In this document: positions 1 through 5,300 of the stretch, piece by piece | Position numbering within the stretch: position 1 is the stretch's first letter | Layout: the number at the start of each line of letters is the position of its first letter | Assembly (NCBI GenBank): GCA_031267775.1 | Contig: JAIRYL010000017.1 | Coordinates: 1 to 5,396, forward strand | Reading direction: 5' to 3' | Source: Tannerellaceae bacterium | GTDB taxonomy: Bacteria > Bacteroidota > Bacteroidia > Bacteroidales > Tannerellaceae | DNA: 5,396 nucleotides | Made by a program: the position numbers and the translations under genes | The notes under the pieces: generated by a model | What the model saw: only the letters and a program-made list of their open reading frames with translations | Database searches by the model: none | Told to the model about the DNA's origin: nothing

Positions 1-491
1 AAGAAAGTTCGCCAACGAAAATCGTTCTTATCGTTTGCATGAAGATATTTCTTTGGCTTATAGCGGTCTAATCGTTCTTGGGAATAGTGTTTTCCGACGA
101 ATATCATTCTCGCTGCTCGCGGGAAGAAAGTTCGCCAACGAAAATCATTCTCATCGTTTGCATGAAGATATTTCTTTGGCGAAAATCGTTCTTACCGTTC
201 GTGGGGAAATATTTTGCCAACGAAAATCATTCTTACTGCTCGCGGGAAGAAAGTTCGCCAGCGAAAATCGTTCTCACCGTTTGTGGGAAGAAAGTTCGCC
301 AACGAAAATCGTTCTCACTGCTTGTGGGAAGATATTTTGCCAACGAAAATTGTTCTCACCGTTTGTGGGAAGATATTTCACCAACGAAAATCATTCTCAC
401 CGTTTATGGGAAGGATTTCTTTGGCGAAAATCGTTCTCACTGCTTGTGGGAAGATATTTTGCCAATGAAAATCATTCTCACTGCTCGCGGG
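1..491. repeat. 41-bp tandem repeat array (minisatellite), about 12 units
   Basis: Twelve head-to-tail units begin at 1, 42, 83, 124, 165, 206, 247, 288, 329, 370, 411 and 451. All are 41 bp except the unit at 411, which is 40 bp through loss of one base. The core of a unit is GCCAACGAAAATCGTTCTCA, flanked by a left part beginning AAGAAAG or AAGATAT and a right part ending in GTGGG, GCGGG or GCATG. Units at 42 and 83 are the most diverged. Part of the array has a three-unit order: the trimer 1-123 (AAGAAAG unit, CTTTGGC unit, CTGCTCGCGGG unit) recurs at 124-246, giving a 123-bp higher-order repeat, and 370-491 resembles it. A decayed copy continues to about 526. The left edge is cut by the window. 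The repeat lies just beyond the stop codon of the leftward gene at 597-1976. Function is unknown; it appears non-coding. Confidence 0.93.
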
Positions 492-596
492 AAGGTATTT
501 TTTTGATATATTTTCTTTCCTGCGGGTTTTCCGGAGGTATTTTTTTTTGCAAAGATGTTAAACGGGGCGCGGGGGGCGCGATACCGGGATTGGGTA
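492..596. other. Decayed repeat tail and GC-rich stretch after the DUF1080 gene
   Basis: No gene is visible here. Positions 492-526 look like a damaged 41-bp unit (begins AAGGTATTTT, ends TGCGGG). A T-rich part follows (T9 at about 540-548), then an abrupt switch to G-rich sequence with G-runs at 564-567 and 571-576. A perfect 6-bp hairpin, GATACC/GGTATC with a 7-nt loop, spans 580-598 and overlaps the leftward gene's stop codon. It is not followed by a U-tract in the leftward direction, so I do not call it an intrinsic terminator. Confidence 0.5.
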
Positions 597-1976
597 TCAG
601 TTTAATTCTTTGATTTTTATGCTTCGGAATGATACTTCGTCGCCATGGTCTTGCAGCAGGATATATCCTTTGGGGGCTTCGCCGAAAGGTATGGGGACGT
701 TGTAGGCTTCGCCGGCATATTTGCTGCCTTTTACCAGTTGGCGGAAACTGTCGGAGCCGCGTTCAAACTCAAGGTTTTTAACGCCGTTCATCCAATGTTC
801 CACATGATTGTCGGGATATACCTTTATGACGGCCTGATTCCAGGCGCCAATTCCGTTGAAACGTTTGCCTTCCGCTTTTATCAGGTCGTACAGGCTGGCC
901 AGCGTGCGCGAACCGGGGATGGAGGTGTATAATTTGGCGTCGGGGTGGAGGTTGTCGTCCAGTATTTGATATTCGAGGCCATAGGCCGATCCTTTTTGTT
1001 TTTCCTGCTCCGTTACAAAGTATTTTACGCCGCTATTAGCGCCTTCCGTCAGTTTAAACTCAAAGGCCAGTTCAAAGGCTGCGAAATCTTCTGCTCCGTA
1101 TACGATATCGCCCCCGTTTGTAGATTCGGCCCCGTCAGACTTTGCTACGGTTAACGCGCCGTTTTCTATTTTCCAGCCATGCGTTGGGAAGCCTTCCTGA
1201 TGCGCGCCCCTCCATCCGGCGGTTGTTTGCCCGTCGAATAATAATTTCCAGCCTTCCGATTTTTCTTTGTCAGACAAGGTATTAGGTATCCGGTTTACTT
1301 CCGGGGCAAGGCTGCCCTGCATCCGTTCGGACTCCAGATTTTCTGTTTTGATGCGGATATTGCGCCATTTAATTTCTTTCCCCGCCTGATCGGGAGCGCC
1401 GATTTGATGCACCTGGAAGGCGATAAATCCCGACAAAGTTTCGTCGTCGTATAAATTAGCCGTATTAACGCCGTTGAGCCAGATTCGGATGTTATTTCCG
1501 ATAGCTTCGATGCGATATGCGTTCCATCCGGTTTTATTGTAGGCGTTCCGTCCGGGTTCGTTGTCGGTTAAGGTTACGAGCCATCCCCTGCGCGCTTCGT
1601 CGTAAATTCCGCCGCTCCAGGCTCTGTCCGAAGGGTCTATTTCGCATTGATATCCGTGTACGCGCCCATCCTTGTAGTCCGGACGGCTTTCGCTGCGGAA
1701 CTGTACGCCCGAGTTGAGCGAGGGGTCGCAGAGGGTTTCAAATTCGAGGATAAAGTCGGCATAGCTGTTTTCTGTAGCCAGAAAACTGTTGGGTTGCCCC
1801 GCTACGGACGTTCCCGTGATGGATCCGTCTTCTCCCGCGTGGAAAGGAGCTTTGCCGTTGAGTTGTATGAATCCCGCCAGGTCTTTGCCGTTAAATAACG
1901 GTTTCCATCCGTCGTTTGACCGGCATGCGGTAAAAAGCAAAGTAGCTAAGACTGCAAATGTAAGGTGCGCTTTCAT
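597..1976 (-). CDS. Lipoprotein with two tandem DUF1080 (3-keto-disaccharide hydrolase) domains
   Basis: Predicted 459-residue secreted lipoprotein. The N-terminus is a short basic/hydrophobic signal ending LLFTAC with the candidate lipidated Cys at 18. Two homologous domains follow, about 23-210 and 241-457. Each opens with the family signature (GWKPLFNGKDLAGF at 24; GWKLLFDGQTTAGW at 242) and repeats the same landmarks: NSGVQF/NSGVKYF, HGYQCEID/YGLEYQIL, a WN...WLNGV / WN...HWMNGV strand pair, and a closing IKWRNIRIK / VSFRSIKIK. DUF1080 (PF06439) is a jelly-roll fold; characterised Bacteroides members cleave 3-keto-glycosides. Substrate and true activity here are inference, and no partner oxidoreductase lies in the window. 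Start ATG at 1976 fits the signal peptide and has an A-rich leader (AAAAAAAGAAAATCC). It is transcribed away from the regulator operon. The plus-strand open frames inside it are shadows. Confidence 0.93.
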   Translation of the reverse strand: MKAHLTFAVLATLLFTACRSNDGWKPLFNGKDLAGFIQLNGKAPFHAGEDGSITGTSVAGQPNSFLATENSYADFILEFETLCDPSLNSGVQFRSESRPDYKDGRVHGYQCEIDPSDRAWSGGIYDEARRGWLVTLTDNEPGRNAYNKTGWNAYRIEAIGNNIRIWLNGVNTANLYDDETLSGFIAFQVHQIGAPDQAGKEIKWRNIRIKTENLESERMQGSLAPEVNRIPNTLSDKEKSEGWKLLFDGQTTAGWRGAHQEGFPTHGWKIENGALTVAKSDGAESTNGGDIVYGAEDFAAFELAFEFKLTEGANSGVKYFVTEQEKQKGSAYGLEYQILDDNLHPDAKLYTSIPGSRTLASLYDLIKAEGKRFNGIGAWNQAVIKVYPDNHVEHWMNGVKNLEFERGSDSFRQLVKGSKYAGEAYNVPIPFGEAPKGYILLQDHGDEVSFRSIKIKELN

Positions 1977-2044
1977 GGATTTTCTTTTTTTATATTCAAT
2001 TTATTCTGTATACGCCATTGTAAGGTTACTGTTTTTATTGGCGG

Positions 2045-2052
2045 CAAAGGTA
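2045..2052 (-). promoter_or_regulatory. Bacteroidota -7 element (TACCTTTG) for the DUF1080 gene
   Basis: The minus strand reads TACCTTTG here, a full match to the Bacteroidota -7 consensus TAnnTTTG. It predicts a transcript start near 2038-2040 and a leader of about 60 nt before the ATG at 1976. No TTTG lies at the usual 19-21 nt further upstream; that position is covered by the inverted repeat at 2060-2079, so the promoter may need an activator or be weak. Confidence 0.5.
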
Positions 2053-2059
2053 TATAAAT

Positions 2060-2079
2060 ATTCCGGTTTCCGCCGGAAT
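2060..2079. promoter_or_regulatory. Perfect 7-bp inverted repeat, candidate operator
   Basis: ATTCCGG (2060-2066) and CCGGAAT (2073-2079) form a perfect inverted repeat around a 6-bp spacer. It sits directly upstream of the leftward -7 element, covering roughly the -19 to -38 zone where the -33 box would normally lie. It is outside the predicted leader RNA, so a DNA-binding site is more likely than an RNA hairpin. The bound protein, if any, is unknown. Confidence 0.35.
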
Positions 2080-2132
2080 TTTGCCACAAAAAAATCCGTA
2101 CGTCCTATAAAACCGTCCTGTTATCAAATTTA

Positions 2133-2164
2133 TTTGGATGATTTCGGCAGATAGCTGATCTTTG
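2133..2164 (+). promoter_or_regulatory. Candidate promoter for the kinase-regulator operon
   Basis: TTTG at 2133-2136 and GATCTTTG at 2157-2164 are separated by 20 nt, matching the Bacteroidota arrangement TTTG-N19-21-TAnnTTTG with one mismatch (G for T in the -7 box). It predicts a start near 2170 and a leader of about 65 nt to the ATG at 2235. A second full -7 match, TATATTTG at 2224-2231, lies too close to the start codon to serve the ATG at 2235 unless the transcript is leaderless. Confidence 0.4.
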
Positions 2165-2234
2165 TTTCACGTTATCGCCGTAAAGACCGTTTGCCGGGAT
2201 AAGCCGCCGTAAAAGAAATAGTTTATATTTGTAT

Positions 2235-3251
2235 ATGGAAAAGAATTTAACAAAATACTGGATTTTTATCATTTTCTGGACAGCCATCACGATGCTGATC
2301 AGCTTTGCCAGTCAAGACGATGTATCGGCCTACGAAAAAGGACTGAACAGCTTTTGTTTTGCGCTAGGCTCTATCCTTGTCACCCTTCCCTTCAGCAATA
2401 AATTATTTATCAGGACGTTGCAAAACCATAAAACGCTGTCGTTCCTGATTAAATTTTTGGTGATGAGCCTTTTTCTGTCTATCATGTACGTATTATTGTC
2501 GGAATTATTCTCCTATTTTAAAATTAAAGGCTTCCTTACGTCTGAAAAAATGTATTCGGACGAGCAGACCTTTTTTTTACAAATAATGGACGCCATGCCC
2601 GGCACGATGGCCGCCAGCCTCCTGTTGTGCGGCATTTTACTTTATTACGAATATTCAAACCTGCAGAAAGCCCTGCTGGAATCGCAGTTGCAGGTGCTGC
2701 ATGCGCAAATCAACCCCCATTTTATGTTTAACGTACTGAATTACATACATGTACTGATGCAAAAGGATACCGGCCTGGCCTCCGAGCTGCTGCTTAAATA
2801 TTCGGACACGCTGCGCTACCAACTGTATAACGGCAAGCAGGAAACCGTTAAACTGGAACAGGAAGTGACATTTCTTAAAAACTTTATAGACGTAGAAAAA
2901 TTCCGCTGGGAAGATAAGGTAGACGTATCCTGCACCTGGCACATCGAAAACGGCAATAAGGAAATCCCCCCCCTGATTCTGATTCCCTTTATAGAGAATG
3001 CCTTTAAACACGTGTCGCGCTCTACAAACGAAAAAGGATTTATCTACATCAACCTGGAACAAAGAAAGCGCATACTATCGCTGAAGGTAGAAAATTCAAA
3101 ATCGAACAAGCCTGTAAAGAAAGGAAAAGAAGGGGGCATCGGACTGGATAATATAAAGAAAAGGTTACAGATTCATTACGGCGAAAGATACTCCCTGACC
3201 GTGAAAGAGATGGATACCGTTTATTTTTTACAGCTAATAATCTGCATATAA
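2235..3251 (+). CDS. Membrane sensor histidine kinase, LytS/YehU family
   Basis: 338 residues from ATG 2235. A TTG two codons upstream is also open, but the ATG is the better start and keeps the first membrane helix. The N-terminal half is a membrane sensor with about four hydrophobic segments (roughly 8-25, 39-58, 68-95, 122-140). A short coiled linker follows (ALLESQLQVLHAQ), then a His_kinase (PF06580) domain. The phospho-acceptor motif AQINPHFMFNVLNYI places His at 162. The N-box PPLILIPFIENAFKH has Asn 255, and the G-box GGIGLDNIKKRL starts at 300. All catalytic motifs are present, so it should autophosphorylate and pass phosphate to the adjacent LytTR regulator. There is no extracellular ligand domain, so the signal is probably sensed in or at the membrane. 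A run of eight C bases (2966-2973) lies just before the N-box. It ends 3 bases before the next gene, indicating co-transcription. Confidence 0.95.
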   Translation: MEKNLTKYWIFIIFWTAITMLISFASQDDVSAYEKGLNSFCFALGSILVTLPFSNKLFIRTLQNHKTLSFLIKFLVMSLFLSIMYVLLSELFSYFKIKGFLTSEKMYSDEQTFFLQIMDAMPGTMAASLLLCGILLYYEYSNLQKALLESQLQVLHAQINPHFMFNVLNYIHVLMQKDTGLASELLLKYSDTLRYQLYNGKQETVKLEQEVTFLKNFIDVEKFRWEDKVDVSCTWHIENGNKEIPPLILIPFIENAFKHVSRSTNEKGFIYINLEQRKRILSLKVENSKSNKPVKKGKEGGIGLDNIKKRLQIHYGERYSLTVKEMDTVYFLQLIICI

Positions 3252-3254
3252 GTT

Positions 3255-4001
3255 ATGAATGAAGAAATAAAACATAAAAAGCATCCCGTGCTGAAATGCC
3301 TGGTGGTAGACGACGAATCGTTTGCGATTGAAGGCATTGTAAACTATATTAACAAGTTAGATTTCCTTGAGCTGTCGGCCACCTGCCCGTCGGCGCTTGA
3401 AGCGACCGAATTATTGATGGAGAAAGACGTAGATTTAATGTTTCTGGACATTAACATGCCCGAACTCACGGGGATAGAGTTCCTTGAATCGCTCGACTCC
3501 CCTCCCCTGACGATTCTTACCACCGCTTACTCGATGTACGCTTTAGACGGTTTCAGGCTGAACGTGGTAGACTATCTGCTGAAACCGATTGGCTTCCAGC
3601 GCTTCTTTCAGGCGGCGCAAAAGGCTTTGGAGCTGTATGTTTCGCACAATAATCCCAGTACGGCCGAAACCGTAGGGTCTGAAATGTATATCAAGCAGGA
3701 CGATTCGTTTATCAAAATTATATGGGAAAACATTCTGTATGTGGAATCCATGCAAAACTACCTGAAACTGTATTTTAAAGATAAATCGTATGTAATCCAT
3801 CAAACGATGGCCTCGCTGGAGAATATACTGCCTAAAGAGGCATTTTTCCGCATCCACAAGTCGTATCTGGTAAACATCTCGCATATAGATATGGTAAGCG
3901 GAGGCCGGGTGATTGTAGGCGGAACGGAACTTCCCCTATCCAAACACAGGAAGGACGATCTTTTTAACAATGTGATATTTAAGAAATTAATGAGTAAATA
4001 A
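3255..4001 (+). CDS. LytTR-family response regulator
   Basis: 248 residues, the usual LytTR regulator size. The receiver domain (about 12-125) has the acidic pocket at Asp19/Asp20, the phospho-acceptor Asp65 in LMFLDINMPELTG, the Thr switch in ILTTAY (Thr90) and the conserved Lys110-Pro111 in YLLKPIGF. The C-terminal LytTR DNA-binding domain (about 143-245) shows the typical NILYVESMQNYLKLYF segment and the FFRIHKSYLVNISHI core. It is predicted to be phosphorylated by the kinase encoded 3 bases upstream and then to bind paired direct repeats in target promoters. Regulators of this class often control membrane or transport functions, but the targets are not shown by sequence. The AraC gene begins 14 bases downstream, so the three genes are probably one transcript. 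Confidence 0.95.
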   Translation: MNEEIKHKKHPVLKCLVVDDESFAIEGIVNYINKLDFLELSATCPSALEATELLMEKDVDLMFLDINMPELTGIEFLESLDSPPLTILTTAYSMYALDGFRLNVVDYLLKPIGFQRFFQAAQKALELYVSHNNPSTAETVGSEMYIKQDDSFIKIIWENILYVESMQNYLKLYFKDKSYVIHQTMASLENILPKEAFFRIHKSYLVNISHIDMVSGGRVIVGGTELPLSKHRKDDLFNNVIFKKLMSK

Positions 4002-4015
4002 AAAAAGAAAAAGAA

Positions 4016-4942
4016 ATGGAAAAGAAAACTGTATATCAAATAAACGAATTAAATATGCTGAACAGCCTGTTTAGCGTATACGACAACATACTGGGCGTGG
4101 CAAACCTGGATAGCCTCCTGGTAAACAGGCAGATAAAGAGCGCCCAATACCGTTTTCCCGCTCAAAGCAACATTGTAGGGATGGCTTTTGTGCTGGCAGG
4201 GACTTGCATGCTGCAAATTGAAGACATCCCTTATTCGCTGTCGGTCAACGACTTTCTGCTTATCCCCACCTGGGAATCGATCCATCTTACCTCGGTAAGT
4301 CCCGGTTTTAAAGCAAAAACCATCCTGGTAGACAAAACATATATGGACGAATGTATCCATAATAAACAAATCCTGTCGTTTCTCAACTGCCTCTTTATCA
4401 AACAGAACCTGAAAACGAAGCTGAATGCCGAAGATATGCATCTCCTCTCGGCCAACTTTGATAAATTGCAGGAAAAAATCAATACCAGCGGCCATTCGTA
4501 TTACCACGAGGTTGTATCGGTTCATTTCATGTCGTATATGCTCGACGTAACTCATATTCTGAAACATAAAACCGAGAGCAACCCGTCTAACCCCTCCACC
4601 CGCAAGGAAGAGCTGTTTTATAAATTTCTCAACCTTCTGCTCGATAATTACAAAGAGCAGCACGAGGTGGCGTATTATGCCGAAAAACTGTTTATCACCC
4701 CCCAATACCTCACGCATATAATAAAGGAATTAACCGGGAAAACCACCAATAAATGGATAGACGATACCCTGGTGCTGGAAGCGCGCAAACTGCTGAAGAC
4801 TACGCAAACAACGGTGCAGCAGATTGCCGACTTGCTGAATTTTTCCGACCAGTCGAGCTTTGGGAAATTCTTTAAGAAATATCACGGCGTATCTCCGGCC
4901 GAATACCGGAAACTTTATTATACCCCCCTTTCGGTGGCCTGA
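4016..4942 (+). CDS. AraC-family transcriptional regulator
   Basis: 308 residues. The C-terminal third is a classic AraC double helix-turn-helix: the first around 217-241 (VAYYAEKLFITPQYLTHIIK), the second around 266-297 with the signature VQQIADLLNFSDQSSFGKFF followed by KKYHGVSPAEYRK. The N-terminal 1-185 is a cupin-like sensing and dimerisation domain by position and composition (VLAGTCMLQIED, LSVNDFLLIP); no ligand can be read from it. The start ATG at 4016 follows a very A-rich leader (AAAAAAAGAAAAAGAA), normal for this phylum. It has only 14 bases from the LytTR gene, so the two DNA-binding proteins are likely co-expressed; whether the AraC protein feeds back on the operon or acts downstream of the two-component system is open. 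Confidence 0.94.
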   Translation: MEKKTVYQINELNMLNSLFSVYDNILGVANLDSLLVNRQIKSAQYRFPAQSNIVGMAFVLAGTCMLQIEDIPYSLSVNDFLLIPTWESIHLTSVSPGFKAKTILVDKTYMDECIHNKQILSFLNCLFIKQNLKTKLNAEDMHLLSANFDKLQEKINTSGHSYYHEVVSVHFMSYMLDVTHILKHKTESNPSNPSTRKEELFYKFLNLLLDNYKEQHEVAYYAEKLFITPQYLTHIIKELTGKTTNKWIDDTLVLEARKLLKTTQTTVQQIADLLNFSDQSSFGKFFKKYHGVSPAEYRKLYYTPLSVA

Positions 4943-4957
4943 AGCGCGCCGAAAGGG
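4926..4957 (+). terminator. Hairpin at the end of the AraC gene, possible operon terminator
   Basis: CCCTTTCGG (4926-4934) and CCGAAAGGG (4949-4957) are a perfect 9-bp inverted repeat, extendable by a T-G and a G-C pair, with the AraC stop codon in the loop. A T6 run occurs only about 14 bases after the stem, so it is not a textbook intrinsic terminator. It could stabilise the 3' end or act as a weak terminator. Confidence 0.45.
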
Positions 4958-4995
4958 TAAAATGAAGATATTTTTTGAATAAAATACAAACAAAC

Positions 4996-5026
4996 TCTGC
5001 TGTAATCAATAAATAATTTATATTTG
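4996..5026 (+). promoter_or_regulatory. Bacteroidota-type promoter for the leader RNA / ABC permease
   Basis: TATATTTG at 5019-5026 matches the -7 consensus TAnnTTTG exactly. TCTG at 4996-4999, 19 nt upstream, matches the -33 TTTG at three of four bases. The predicted transcript start is about 5031-5033. This would give a free RNA of about 190 nt ending at the terminator, or a leader of about 270 nt if transcription reads through to the gene at 5301. Confidence 0.6.
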
Positions 5027-5084
5027 CACAGATAATAAAAAAATATCGGTAGGGCACATTCATCGCCGCGAGGCTCGGGGAATT

Positions 5085-5188
5085 ATGGTACTGACTGCGG
5101 AGAGGAGCAAAGATTATATATGATTCGTTCGTTTATATGTGTTTTGAGGGTAAGTAACGCCGCTGTTCTCTGCACAACGTATCAATAG
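5085..5188 (+). other. Two tiny overlapping reading frames in the leader
   Basis: ATG 5085 opens a 12-codon frame (MVLTAERSKDYI) ending at TGA 5121-5123. ATG 5120 opens a 22-codon frame (starts MIRSFICVLRVSNAAV) ending at TAG 5186-5188. The two overlap as ATGA, the usual arrangement for coupled translation. GGGGA precedes the first start by 4 nt and AGGAG precedes the second by 12 nt. The second stops 3 bases before the terminator stem, as leader peptides do. Both are short enough to arise by chance and strong Shine-Dalgarno use is rare in this phylum. Confidence 0.2.
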
Positions 5189-5269
5189 AGGTGGGTTTTA
5201 CTCCGGTAAAGCCCATTCTTTTTAATTTTTCCCGCGAAAAATATGCAACCTTACAAGCGATTGATACGT
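5177..5269. repeat. 10-bp perfect inverted repeat flanking the terminator
   Basis: ACGTATCAAT (5177-5186) and ATTGATACGT (5260-5269) are exact reverse complements, 73 bp apart, with the intrinsic terminator between them. The left arm overlaps the 3' strand of the closing stem of the predicted leader RNA, so the two pairings exclude each other. The arms could be a read-through RNA switch, paired binding sites, or recombination sites. Confidence 0.6.
5192..5223 (+). terminator. Intrinsic terminator upstream of the ABC permease
   Basis: TGGGTTTTAC (5192-5201) and GTAAAGCCCA (5206-5215) form a 10-bp stem with one G-U wobble and a UCCG tetraloop, followed at once by TTCTTTTT and then AATTTTT. This is the strongest terminator in the window. 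It lies in front of a gene rather than behind one, about 85 nt before the ATG at 5301, which suggests the end of a small RNA or an attenuator. Confidence 0.85.
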
Positions 5270-5300
5270 ATATATAGAAAAACTGATAAACTGATTCGTA

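Larger units (their letters stand above)
5032..5223 (+). ncRNA. Putative structured small RNA or attenuating leader
   Basis: This is the RNA predicted between the promoter and the terminator. It can fold into a closed shape. TATCGGTA (5044-5051) pairs with TATCAATA (5180-5187) at 7 of 8 positions, counting one wobble. GCC-GCGA-GGC (5065-5074) forms a short hairpin with a GNRA tetraloop. TGCGGAGAG (5096-5104) pairs over 9 positions with TTCTCTGCA (5166-5174), enclosing a 60-nt loop. A terminator hairpin then ends it. The size and the closed, long-stem layout are compatible with a housekeeping RNA such as a 6S-type RNA, or with a cis-acting leader of the downstream permease. I do not recognise any standard riboswitch, SRP, RNase P or tmRNA signature. 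Pairings are by eye; ends are approximate. Confidence 0.5.

Noticed and set aside
1..491. CRISPR array
   Set aside because: Units are contiguous and similar along their full 41 bp; there are no unique spacers between constant repeats, and no cas genes are visible.
35..613. 192-residue plus-strand protein across the repeats
   Set aside because: All three frames are open across the array, the reading follows the DNA repeat, one unit has a 1-base deletion, and no known domain is visible; it also runs into the end of the leftward gene.
645..1898. Several plus-strand open frames inside the DUF1080 gene
   Set aside because: They are shadows of a strongly supported minus-strand gene and have low-complexity, Cys/Arg-rich products with no family resemblance.
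2229..2234. TTG start two codons before the kinase ATG
   Set aside because: TTG starts are rare, it adds only two residues, and the ATG at 2235 gives a normal N-terminus.
2105..2290. Minus-strand 61-residue frame over the kinase promoter
   Set aside because: It overlaps the candidate promoter and the kinase start, with AT-rich Lys/Phe/Tyr composition and no leader signals.
4049..4717. 222-residue minus-strand frame inside the AraC gene
   Set aside because: It is antisense to a clear AraC-family gene with full helix-turn-helix motifs; no domain is recognisable.
4961..4976. Copy of the minisatellite unit (GAAGATATTTT) after the AraC gene
   Set aside because: Only about 11 bases of AT-rich sequence match; the diagnostic GCCAACGAAAATC core is absent.
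5032..5223. SRP RNA, RNase P RNA, tmRNA, TPP, cobalamin or c-di-GMP riboswitch
   Set aside because: The conserved cores of these families are not present; partial resemblance such as ACTCCGGTA belongs to the terminator stem-loop.
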